A DNA stretch of 64,000 nt from Styela clava (Eukaryota > Chordata > Ascidiacea > Stolidobranchia > Styelidae), in contig NC_135257.1 of the NCBI RefSeq assembly GCF_964204865.1, positions 10,810,151 to 10,874,150 of the forward strand. Reading direction: 5' to 3'. How positions within the stretch are numbered: position 1 is the stretch's first letter; each line of letters starts with the position of its first letter. The notes below the pieces were generated by a model. That model searched no databases. It was not told where the DNA came from and saw only the letters and a program-made list of their open reading frames with translations. Position numbers and translations under genes: made by a program. Below, in pieces: positions 13,001 through 26,300 of the stretch.

Positions 13001-16000
13001 TTAAATCATCACTGCACGATTCATTTGTTGCAGTTACCCCATGAGCTGATTTCAAATGTTCACGAAGTAAGGATTTCCTCTCATAAATATTGTTACAGAA
13101 TAGACACTGAAATCATATAAGGGTTTTGCTCAATAATTGAATGCTGGTATAATATTAATATAACAATATACTGCAGACATAATGTCTACATGACTTAGAA
13201 AGACAGAATAGAAATATAGAAACGATACCATACAATTGCTTTTGACCCTTTTTATAGTCATAAATACATGCTGAAGAAACATAAATATCTAATTGACAAT
13301 GAATGGCAATTTCCATGCTTAACCACTTCTATCAGTAAAACAGTATAATAAACAATTTATTAAGTAGAAAATCATTAACAAATTCAGATAGACTAGTTAT
13401 ATAATTTGGAACGTTCTGGTGGAATTTAGTACAAACATACCAAACACAAATATTTTAACGTCTGACAAGACAGGAAAGCATGCGAGATGCGATGCTGAAG
13501 CACATTGTCAACATTTATATAATGAAAACTATTATATTTGTTTATGATTATTCATATTTAGCAGCTGTCTTGATGCTATTCTTATTTACCAGCAGGGACA
13601 AAATGGATCAAAAATTAACCTTGGCATTGTAAACATAATCACTACTTTCACTCACTTTGTAAGCTGTAATGTTAATAGAAGGATGATTGATGTGGCCTTC
13701 AAAATGTTTTTGTAAAAGGAAGAGTTGTTGAGTTGGACTGTTGTCTGTGAAGACAGTATCACAGAGCGGACATTTGTGGATTGTTTTTGTGACTGCAACG
13801 ACTCCATGAGCAGATCTTTGATGACTTGCAATGTTTTCCTGAGTCTTAAAAGCCATAGGACAATCGCGACATTTGTAAAATGTTTGCAAATGACGAACCT
13901 AAGGAGTGAAATAATATACGGTTTCAATACACGGTAGCTAAATATGGTCCATGTGGCACCATGCCATAAAAAATTTGAGAAAATTATTTTCAAAATCAGA
14001 TATTTCCCATTGGTCTGAATATTTTTTTTGAATTTATTAGTGAAATCAAGGTGGAATGAAAACTCTATACTAATAATAACAATTAACAACCAATAAAAAG
14101 ATATTAAGACTACAACATTGTTATGGAATTTTTATTCATTAAAGTAAGTTAATGAACAATCCTCAAATTTACAACACAGGCCATCGTTATATGCTCCCCA
14201 TTTACATTATAGGCTAATCAATGAAATAAATTATGAAACTTTGATAATTTTATGTATACAATTTACCTCTAAGTGCCTTCGCAATAGTTCAGCGTTTTTG
14301 AAAATGGAACAACAGATCCTACATTTGTAACATGACATTCGGGATAGATGGAAACATTCAATACTCAAGTGAAGATTGAAATCAATCTCTTTCTTGTTTT
14401 CAGAACAGGTTTGTTCTTTTGACCTTAAGGAATGTTGAAGCGGTTATAAAATGACTGAAGAGAGAAAAAAGGAGCACAGAGATTCAAAAGTAAGCATCCA
14501 TCATCTGGTGAAACAATGAATGCTTTTATAATACCTTCATCGATATGCTATTACGAATATGTAAATGAATACACATTCATTTGAAAATAAAAGTACTTAG
14601 AACTTTTATGATATTATCATAGTTTTACTAATGCTTCGAATTGAAAAAAAAATTTGTTTTGAGAATCGATTTAAAACATGTTCCTATTTGAGCTGTGCTA
14701 CGCTTTTATGGCGAGCTTTCACAACTTTACCGGACGCTCCAGAAGTGTGTGTACCAATATGAAGGTGACTAATTTTTTTTGCCTACTTTACATAAAGTTG
14801 TGTAAAGGGACTGAAAGCTAAGGGCAGGGGGTATATTCACTTGGCTAACACAGACAGTCCCCGAACTCGTAATAGAACTAAAATGGGGAAAATCGAAATC
14901 AAATTATGGCCTAACCCTAACCTGGTACACACACTACGGGATTACCCTTTATCGTCTTCAAAGGCTCTATATGAGCTTGTAATAAGAAGTAAGGTGCTGA
15001 TGTGTTTGGACTGAGAACAGTTTGAATTTTTTTGCTCGGGACACGGTCAGGATTTTGATTGGTATCGCAAACTGTATTATATAGCTATACGGTAACAGAT
15101 ATATCAACTAGGATAAAGTTTTCCTCATAGTTTGAAAAAAGCATTTAGAATCTAGATATTTACATTCAATACAATGATAAATTTTGTATAAACTACATAG
15201 GAAAAACAATTTACCCTTCATTATCAAAAGTTTTGCCACATTCGGGGCATGTATGTGGTGAAGATCTCTTGTGCATTCTCATATGTGCATTGAAGCTGCA
15301 TTGATTTGAAACAGTCAAGCTGCACATATCACATGTAAACTTGCTTGAGGTAGGTTTTGGTCCAGCGGAAGTATCTGGTGAGGGCGGTGTCGATTGCCGT
15401 TGAAAATGTTCTTCCAATGCTTCCGGACTCGTTGTCAGAAAGTTGCATTCACTGCAGGCCTGTACCATGAACATCCGAAGTTTGATTTATAACAACATTT
15501 ATTACTTTATCTGGTAAATCTTACTTTACATAGGGGAATTCAAATGAATCATGGCTTTTCAGAAAGAAATTTTGTGAAAATTTTTTTTTTTTTTTACTTT
15601 TCTCAGCATAGTCACTGGCATAAGTTCAACAATTACGTAAGTCGATAATGTACAAGTAAAATAAGACGGCAATATGACCCCAGATTGACAAAAATGGATA
15701 CTGCTAATTGCATGTTATTGACTGAATAGAGCCCTAAAAGGAAAATGAATCTAATTGAAAGAAAGCAATCTAAATATACTTACTCAATCCTAATCAAAAT
15801 AAACCTTAATCCAGGTTGGGAGCAAAAGAGGATAATATGGATTGGTTAGTGCTGAACAAGGTTAAGGCTTGAACTGTAATGGGGAACTAAAATAAGTACT
15901 GTTAAAAATCTAGCAACCAACCATGTTTGGATCGAAATATGCTTATTTAGTGATATATGAAACCAATAATAGGCCAATTACCATCACAGTATCACTGGAG

Positions 16001-17320
16001 GTGGAAGATGTGTTGAGTCCCGAACTTGCCGTCTCATCCTCACTACTTGCAATTGAAGATCTTCTTCTCTCAGAGGAAGCACTATTGTTTAAAAACTCTT
16101 CTCTAGTACGAGGTTTGCACATAGAGAGTGGCAAAGGTGAAATATGAGCATTATTGAATTGCATTCCATTTCCTTTATCACTGTGCTGACGAGCGTGAAG
16201 CAGAAGTTTGCACTTATTTAAAAAGACCAAGTTTTGGTTGCACTGCATACAACGAACCTGCATCAAATCAAACAGCATAGAAATAAAAAGTCTATAAAGG
16301 CTAGAATAGTTACTATATTCTAATTGTTCTTGTCTAACATAATTTATGTCAACAAAAGAACATATACCTATCCAGGAGCAATAAATTATTTAACGAGCCA
16401 AGTCAGATTCTGAAACCAGTCAAGATAGTATGATTATTTAACGAGCCAAGTCAGATTCTGAAACCAGTCAAGATAGTATGATTATTTAACGAGCCAAGTC
16501 AGATTCTGAAACCAGTCAAGATAGTATGATTGACAGTATAACTGCACTTCTTACGTTAAGTCACAAATATAGTTTATAATTAAATCCTATACAAATTTTC
16601 AGCCATTAAATCAAATTAAGAAAACGAGAATATCGGTCAGAGACCGAAGACTTATCGATCGAAAGTTAGGGGATCCCCCAAAACAGTGCTCTTACTCCAT
16701 AGTGACACCTTGTGTCCAATTACTAATTAATTATTAACTCGCTAATTATACGACATAATTCATTCAAAATCAATAGGCTTCTGGTCCGACATATGATGAA
16801 TGCACATGAAAAATCTGGAGCAGATTCAATCTCGCTTTCGTGAGATATCGCGTGCATCTAACAGACAGACAGACAAACAGACAAATACCTATCAACATAC
16901 TTACCGATTAAAATCGATAAGTAATGATTGATAGCCATATTTAATCAAATAAAATCTCATATATATATCTTAACATGAAGAAAATCAATTGAGCTATATC
17001 ACAATAGATCGGATCACAATAGATCACTTCTGGGTTTAGTGTGGAAAGAGCAAACTAGCAGACCAAATGTATGGAGGAAAATTACAGTCTTATTAAATGT
17101 GATCCAAATAACATATAAATATGTGCAAATTTACCTTGATGAGAATGCACCTCCTGTCATAATGATCATCCAGGCTGTCATGAAGCATAAATTTATCTTT
17201 ACATTCCAGACATTGATGATGTTTATTCGCTTTTGGATCGATCATGAGATGCTCTGGTGGATCCGGAGGAACATATTGCGAGATTGGGTTTTGGCTGCTG
17301 ATCAGTTTGGAGAAGGTAGA
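7020..17320 (-). CDS. Exons 7-22 of the ZNF532/592/687-like gene: zinc-finger half
   Basis: Sixteen exons carry about 14 finger units. In order they begin: CLECKDKF (C2HC), CMQCNQNL, ACSECNFL (second His absent), CDMCSLTV, CPECGKTF (split over exons 9/10), CRICCSIF (10/11), CRDCPMAF, CPLCDTVF, CLFCNNIY, CGQCSKEL (16/17), CPYCTVNQ (17/18), CAKCGFQS (20/21), CTECGLCF and CTVCFKRF. Several fingers are interrupted by introns between the cysteine and histidine halves, and the halves rejoin with correct spacing. This strongly supports the splice model. Between fingers 9 and 10, exons 13-16 code for a basic, disordered linker. Donor 13619-13614 (GTTAAT) is the weakest splice site. Confidence 0.88.
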
Positions 17321-20300
17321 CTGAAAGAAAATTTACGGAATTATAGTTACAAGAAAAAGGTAAATATTGAATCTTTGTTACTGGAAAGCTGAGTGCCATT
17401 TATCAAATTGGAAAAGTGTATTAGTATCCATTCTGCCGCTTATTAACAGCCAGCAGACCATAAAGTATTCGCAGAATAGGATTCTCTTTCTTTTGATACA
17501 TTATTTTCGAACCATCCTAATGAAATAGGTGAAAATACTAGCATAAAACAATAGATTCGTACGAGACTACAGGTAGCGATCACCATCGCTTGTTATTTCA
17601 GCGATCACCCATTTCCTCACAAGCAAATACTGCTGAAAGTAGTTAATTGGTCAAATTGAAAAAACTGTAAAGGCACACGTTCTTCCATAGCTAGAAGCTC
17701 CGTTTATGTGAGTGGCTGTATGTTATTCACACAAGGAAACATCATTAGAAACTTGTATAAGCCTCACCTGAAAACTGTTCATGCTTGTTGAAGTTGGTAT
17801 TAAAGTGGGCGTGACTTTTGTTGTTACCCTGGGCAGTACTAATGTTCTTGTTACAGTGTTTGATTGTGAAAGTTGATCGGAGAACAGGCATGTTGCATCT
17901 GAAGGTCGAACAATTGCCAAGGTTGATGACTTTTTGGGTGATGGTTTTAAACTTTGCAAATTTGCTTCTAATATTTTGGAATTGACCTTAGTTGATGAAA
18001 CCACAGTATCACTGACCGAGAAGGACATTGATATACCCTGTTTGGCATTAGACACTGTAATTGGATAAAAGCCGGATGAAAGAGACCGACCTAACAGAGG
18101 TGATACCAGTGACATTGGCATTGTTATAGGAGTTGATATATTAGGCAGAATGATACGCTGTGGTGCTCGGCTATTGGGGATTATATATTGCATCCCAGTA
18201 TTTGCGAGTAATCCTGTGGACAAGGTTTTTGGCAATAGAGTTCCTGCCCCACTTGAGCCAGCAGTTTTAAACTGTGCTTCTTTATTATCAATAACACTTT
18301 CTAAAAGTTTTGTGTTACGAGCTACTAATTGTATTGTAGGCACTGCAGCAGACGTCGAGTCAGATGCATTCATATACATTGGCAACTTTCCTGGTGCTCG
18401 ATGAAACGCTGACGGCAGTGTTACAGAAACTTTTGTGGTTGAATGTGTACCTGGGGAAACTGAGTTAAGTGCAGATTTTGGCTGATACCTTGCGATAGGT
18501 TCATTGCTTTTTGTGTCAGACTTTTTCTTGGTCGTTGTCTTTGAGACTTTGACACGTTTTATTGGCTTCTTCTTTTCAGTATTTTCCACAGTGCTGGCTT
18601 TTGTTCTTTTTCGCTTTTGAGGTGGTTTCGTTGAATCGACTATTGGCGCAATTTTTATGATGGGCGTAGACTGGGTAGAAGGTGGTGGTTGCTCCAATGT
18701 TTTTTCTATAACTTTGCTCGCTATTTCATTATATTTATTGGCCATTTGAGTAAGTTTAATACTAGGTTCCATAGATGACATAGATGTTAAAGATGAAACT
18801 GATGAGTCATAATCTGAGGAAGATAACCTTTTTCGTTTCTTTCTTTTCTTCTTTTTCTTATGTTTTTTATGAGTAGTGTGGTCAGAATCCACGGAGTCTT
18901 CATTGACTGCATTACCTACCATTGATGCCTGGTGAATAACCTGGCCTTTTGAGGAACGAAACATAGTGATTCTGAGCTTAGGAACAGCTGATATTTTGGG
19001 TAGAGCTTTTTCTGTTGCTGGTTCACACTCTGAAACTTTAGCAATATTGACTGCTGGAACAGTCATAATAGTAGCATCTACACTTGTGACTGCTGGGACA
19101 GTCGTAATAGTAGCATTTACACTTTTGACTACTGGGACAGTCGTAATAGTAGCATTTACACTTGTGACTACTGGGACAGTCGTAATAGTAGCATTTACAC
19201 TTGTACTTGCAACTTTTGAGGTTTGTATAGGTTCTTTCATACTCTCACTCCTTGTGACTGAAGTTAATTGTGGAGTAATTGTATTGGGAGTTGAAGACGG
19301 TAAAGGCACTGCTGCAGTGGATGTAGCAGTAACCAATTTTTGTTTGATGGCTGTACTCCCAGCGCTTGTAGGCTGGGACACTGGGAGAGTGGTTGGAAGT
19401 ATCTTTGTGTTCCCAGACAAATTAACAGCTTCATTATCACCAATGGCTGGGTAAGGTCTTCTTTTAAATGGCACAGTGGCGGCAGGTCGATTCTTTTTTG
19501 GGATGTTTTTGACTGTATGTACCGGTTGAACAACAGTTTTTTTCACTGGCTTTGATGTTTTTGCCACTGGGTTTGATGTGCCTGCAGATAAGGTTGTTGT
19601 TACAGGAGTATATATCGATTTTTTAGCCTCTAGCATTCCTCGTAAATCACCTGACACCTTCGGTGATTGTTCCACAGGATTTTCACTTTCTTTATCACTG
19701 TCTTCAGCTTTAGTTTTCAGACTGTCTGCTGCTGATTGTGAAGCTTCTTGAAGTAGAGAGTTGAAAAATGACAGCATACTTCCAGCTTGATCATCATCCT
19801 TTTTGTCAGGTTTTTCAACTGCAGAGACAGATTTTTCAGCTTCTGAAGAAACTCTTCTCATTTCAGATATGCCACCGGTATTATTTGCGGTCTTTACAGT
19901 GGGTAAATCAGACTGCTTGGTTTGCGCAGCTGAAATAGATTTCTTATCGTTTATAACATGATGTGACACTCTGTGAGTGAATTTTTTATTACTGTGTTCT
20001 TTTGAATATCGCCGTTGCTTATCCAGTACACTGTGCGCAAGAGAGGTTGGAATCCCATTCTGAAATTTGGAACTTGGAGTATTGATAGAAGATTTATAGC
20101 TGTCAGATGACTGAGGATAAGCTTCAAGTATCCTATGCTTTTTATGATTAAGATGTTTCGTTTCCTGGAAAACTGGGGTGCTATCTTTGTTAGTCAATGT
20201 AGAAGGGTGTGACTTTGGTATATCCACATGATGAACTGTGTGAATACTCTGCTTCAATGTAACTGTTCCCTCTTCTGAAGCAGAAGTTATCTCAGGCTTT

Positions 20301-23300
20301 GAAACAGTCACTGCTGAACCAATGTCAAGATGAGTAGAGGTTGCTGCATTTTGAAATGGCGTATCCGCAGATGTTTTGGTCACAAGGCTTCTTCCAGACT
20401 CTGGTGTCTTACTCTTGTTTGGAATTCGACTGTAAGGTTCGCGATGTAGCCAGTCCAAATCAAAATGCCTATTGTCAAAAGGTTGAGGTCTATTCGATGA
20501 CATTTGCGCTAGTGACATATCAGAAATTAAATTAGTCTTTGTTATATTATCACCAACAAATGTTGGAGCAGGAGTTGGCGATGGAAGACTTTTTTGTGGT
20601 AACGACATGTTGATTGGCAGTGAAGAGATGGAAGAAATCGTTGATGTTATCGAAGTATCTGACACTGATCTGAGTGGTGGATACAACAGAGACATTCGCT
20701 GATGTTTAGACGAAGTTATAATACTTGCAGAAGTAGACATAAAAGGTGCAGTTGTGGACATCAAAGGGAAGTGCTGAGGAACATTACTGCTTACAGAGAC
20801 TGACGATGATACTGAACGTGTTGGTGCTTTAGGAGGTGTAAATGACGAGGTTGTATGTTTTTGCATAAGAGCACCAGGTCCAGAAAAACTTGACAATTCT
20901 GTGGAACTTGATGTTTGATTAGCCTTTGTGAATGGAGTTACAGAATACAATGGAGGTTGAGACACAGGGCCAGTGCAGGTCACTGGTGTTGTTAGAAAAT
21001 TTAAAAAATGCGGTAAAGATTGACTTGAAGTCGATGTAAATGTTGGGACACCATGAGTTATTGAAGTGCATGTCATTGCATGTGACGTAGAGCTACGAGA
21101 CGAATATTTGGATATTTCACTTTCTTTTGATGGAACGTCAGATTGAGATGTTGCAATTCGTATAGATGACTCTATTGAAGGCCGCATATTAGGTTGTACT
21201 GCTTGAGAAACTTTAGGCAACATAGGCAGAGGCAATGATGAAAACTTTGGAAGCGCTGATGAATTTAAAGGTTTCTTTTCTTTAGATGATGGATGTGGCT
21301 GTCTGTGGTATGGCACTGCCTGAGTTTTAGGTATTACTTGCTGATTACTCATATTACCTCGATTTGAAACTGGTGCCGAACTTCCACATTGCTCTTGGAA
21401 TTTTTGAATCTTTAGGAGCATTTCTTGCTGTTCATGTAGTTTTTTCAGTTGCTCCATTTGATTTTTCATATCTGATCCAACCGTAGCAATGGGCAATCGT
21501 GTCTTAGGGGACATCAGGTTGGATTCAGGTTTATTACTCTTAGCTGCTTTTGTCTTTGGTGTTGGCTTACTTAAACAAATTGTTGGCTCTGCATCATCGT
21601 CAGATTCAAAGCCAAAATCAGTATCAATTGAAGACTTTTTAGATTTGCTCAATGATACCTTAGATTTCTCAGAACTACTCTTTCTCCTATTTATACCAAA
21701 ACTTCCTTGCTGATCAATTGTTTTTGGATCAGAGGTTCCAATACTAGGTTTCTTTTTTAGAGGAGATGACTGCAGATTTTTTGATGTAAAACCACTCGAT
21801 TTATTCAAGATGGCAGGCTCAGGGAATGGCAAAGCATCGACACTAAAACGTGAGCTATCAAATGGGGGCAATGAAGAGCCCCATGATTGCTTCTGCCTCA
21901 ATGCGCTATTAGGCTCAAACGATGGTGCAACATTTGAAGTTTGGTTTGATAAACTCGATAAAAGACTTGACTGTGACGATTTCACAAACTGCTGAGAGTT
22001 TCTATTGAAACTACCTGCATTACAATAGTTTGCTGACACAGGCGGCATCAAGTCTTTTTTCAAAGTAGCTGACATGTTCAGATTCAGTTCTTGGGAGAGA
22101 AATTGACCAGGTAAACTGGGATTGCTGTTGACATTGGTTTTAGAATGTTTAGCATTGTCGTGCTTCACATACATTAGCACAGGATCAGTTGAGGCACCAT
22201 CTGAAACAACAGAACTGGATATGTCTTGGTTGATCATCATATCAGTCTTCTCAGAAGGGAACTTTGATCTATTGAAAAAAGAAATCAAAGTGTTATCATT
22301 TGAAGCATATGAACCATCTTAAATGAAATTTTGACGCAATAACAGAAGCGATAATTACACATATAAGATGTAAATAGTACCCATGAAAGATACCACCAGC
22401 CAGTGCTTACGAACCGATTATAAAAAAAACACACACAAAGTACATTAGTATGCATAAATGATATTACCGGTAATTAACTACCTGTTACTACGATTATGGC
22501 AAGCAGACATAAAAATGTTTGCAAGATGGCATTTCATTTATTTCTCACCAAGGATGTTACTCAAACATTCCAATAATCAATTATCAACATTTGATAAATT
22601 GAATTTTAGGTAAAATTGTAGATAGAATCATTTTGGAAATGTTAATTGAGCAAATGAGCCTTCTTTTAATTTCCGAAAACTGATTTATAAATAAATGACC
22701 GAACAAATCAAAATCTTTTCAGATATTACTTCAAACTTCTGTTTTGCTTTACATGACACACATAACTTTGAAATATAAAAATTTCTTATTCCAAAAACTA
22801 TGAGATAGTAATTTAACAGTTCTGGTCATCCCTATTGTTCACATCCTGACCACAAGTTACAGCAACGAAAAACTGAAAATAATAAATTTTCAATAAAATA
22901 ATTATGCCCTGATAATTCACCATTAATAAAGAGTTATAAAACTAAATATATTTTACTCACGGAGAAAAGAGAAAGCTTTCAGGTAGAGTATCATCACTAA
23001 CTGTTGTTTTGCTTACAGGAGACATTGCATAATCACTTATAGGACTGATTGCTTCATAATGAGTTGCTTGAGAGCTGAATAACTGGTATATAAAAAAGTA
23101 GAAAAATAAGCGAAGTCAGCAATAGGCCATACTTATCTCTGGACTTTAGATACATTGGTATATGGCTAGGATTATCACACCATTTCAAATACCATCTGGC
23201 AATGGCGCAGCCAGGAGGAGGGGGTATGTCCGCGAATCGCGGTGGTATTTTAGAGTAATGATGCATTTATCTTGTCGACCTAACCACAGGTTAAATTGAA

Positions 23301-26300
23301 GACAATTAAATTAATAAAGCAAGACATTTTGAATATGCTCCTATCGGCCATGGATTGATTACTCCGCACAATAGAAAAATCACTATAATCCCTCGAAAAA
23401 GTCGTTCCGCGAAGATTTCGGGGTGATGAATATGTATTTTTGATTCACTGATATACTTTATATGTATAATGTATTTAATTGTACTCTACGAAATTTTATT
23501 ACAGATCTTGAGATTTTTCTAGCGCCGATTCGCAAGATCGAAAAGAAAAAGTATCAAAACTAAATACAATTAGTCATGATTATCTCATATTTTTATGTCA
23601 ACAGATTGACGTGGTAATTTAGAGTAGTAATGTTTTTATTTTGACGCAAAACAACCACCAGTTACGTTAGGTACAATTATATTAATATAGAAGGAAATTT
23701 GAGATTTTCATAGCTGTCATGAATTGAATATTTCCGTGACAGAAAAGTCGGCAGTCGCTGAAAAAGAAGACTCTTTAACGAGCTCGGAATTGCGGCGCTG
23801 TTTCAGAAGGAAATGGGAATTTCAGATTTTGAAACCCTCCCCTTTTGAAAATCCTGGCCCTGCGCCAGCCATCTGGCACTATATGGCCCAAACAATGCTT
23901 GGCATTTTGACAGTGCAGAAAAAAGCATGGAGAATTAATTGTGTTGTATTGAACGCTACAGAAAGTCATAATATGATTTGGTTATCTTTTTCATCCATAT
24001 GTCAGTAAGAAAGCACACTATTCAATATTATTAAGTGATAAGATAGCACACACCTTTAGTAGTAGCTTAGTTAAGTGAAGCTCTAATTAAGGTTAGAACA
24101 TAATTTAATACTGCTATTAGATCTATATTAACAGATAAGTAGCCCATCCAAGAAAGTTGATAATTACCCCTTTAACAGCTGCAGTACCAGCATCATTAGC
24201 CTTGTTCATCATATTCAATGTGGCATTCGATTCTGAAACAGATAATCCAGATGGTATATCAAATTTTTCTGGAAATCGATTTGACATCAGTCCACTAGGT
24301 CCAGATTCTAAAATATTCTCTAAAGACGATGGCGGAGCGAAGTTAGGTTGTTTCATCTTTGATTTGCCAAATGAAGATAATTGATCAAGAAGTGCATTTT
24401 GCTTTGAAGTTAGACTTGCTGTACCAGGGCCCGTATCTGCACGCTCCAAATGTTGCTGATTGTGCAATGGCATACCAAATCCATCACCAAAAGTTTCAGA
24501 AGCTCCAAAATTATGCTGCCAGTCTGAAGCCGCAAAGGTGGAGGCTGGAATTGTATGTTGATTGTTGGCTGGTTTGTTAATAAACAATGAATCTGGTGCC
24601 ATCAATGCTGGTGTAACATTTGAGTTATTAATTGTGTTTGGAATCCAAGGTTGACTGGTATTGTTATCAGTAGCGATAGAATGCATCATCACAGAATTAT
24701 CATTGTATGCAAGATTACCGGTTCCAATATTTTCATGGGACGACCCAGCATTGATCGGAGAAACAAAAGATTCTTTCATTGGTATATGCAGATTAGAAAT
24801 AGAATCATTGGATGTATTTATTGCAGGCTTTAATGGAGAAGGCTGCTGTTGATATGCTGTTGTTCTTTGATTGCTTGTGAAGCTATCATTTGAATTTTGA
24901 CCAGCCTGTCCAGGAATCTAACAAAAACATACATTTTGATTAGCAATGAAGATAACATTTCAGGTTTATTTTTGCAACAAATTTGGGTGCAAAAATGAGG
25001 ATCGTCAAAAATTATTTCCTTTTCTGAATATAAGTACCTGTTGAAGTTCAGAATATCCTGAAGCTCGTTGTCGCTGTTGATTTATAATATTCGACTGCGG
25101 GGTGCCAGGGTTATAAGACTGTGGTGTTCCAGCATTGTAAGACTGAGGTGTCAGGGGTGTGGCAGGATCTCCTGAGTGGTTAGACCCGCAAGATGGACTG
25201 GGTTGAGGAACACTGCCTGGGTGACTTCCAGGATGATCAGAAGTGGAAGATGCAGCAGACAATGGACGAGGTGGATTAGGCAGAGCGGGTTGCACTTGCT
25301 GTCGTCCTAAGTTTGGATGAATAAATTGGCCTTGTACTTGTGGAAATGCTTTTTGCTGGCCTGCAAAGAAAACAACCGTGAGACAGAAACATATATAAAA
25401 GGGTGCAATAAACTATGTAATACAAGATACTTACCACCAACATTAGGAGGCAAATTTGCAACTCCAGTATTTCCTTGCATATCAGTAGGCATCCCAAATG
25501 GAGGAGATGACACTGGTGTTCCCATTTTCATTCCATGAACTGCTGCATTGCTTTGTGATTGCACTGGCCTTTGGAACGGGCTAGCAGCAGATTGGGTGAC
25601 ATTGGTATATTGTGATCTATGAATCCCTGATAAAGGTTCTGTGTTTTGTACAACTTTATTAGATTGATAGTTTTGATTCCGGGATGGTGCGTTAATCGTT
25701 TTTTGATTTTGTCTCTGCTTACGTTGTGCTGTTTTTGGTTGCACAGTGTTTTGAGTTTGTGGAAGTTGGATCATATATGGGCTTGTTCCTTCATCTGATA
25801 AGAAAGATTCAACTGATGAAAGAAACATTGATCCAAGACTTCCTCCACTGAATGAATCATCAGCTGCTGCACCATGTGTTGTGACATCATCAGAAAAGTT
25901 GTGATGACTCTGTAATTCTGTCAAACAGAATTCAATACCATGTAATATATGAAACAATAAAAATAATTTGAAAATCAACAAAATTTTTTTGAAACCTTTG
26001 CCAGAAATACCGTTAATTGAACACACTATTACCTGATGAAATATCTGGATTCGTAGTAGGCATCTGACGTGTTTGATTACGAGTTGTAAATCCTTGTTGG
26101 TTGATTTGTCTAAATGGACCATTGTTTCGATTTTCAGCATAACCTTGAGTAAATTGCAACGGAACATTCCCGCCAAATTGTACAGCACCAGCATGTAAGC
26201 TGGTTCCATGAGTGGTGCCGGTGATCTGTTGCAAGCTTACAGCAGGTGGTGCATCATCAAATGCAGCAAGAAGATCAGCAAAATCTGGCGTGCCATCTGC

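Noticed and set aside
16861..16886. CAGACAGACAGA run considered as a CRISPR or satellite unit
   Set aside because: It is a short simple repeat at the end of the MITE-like element, with no spacers.
18966..19454. 162-codon plus-strand frame rich in Val/Thr
   Set aside because: It is the antisense shadow of the coding tandem repeat in exon 6.
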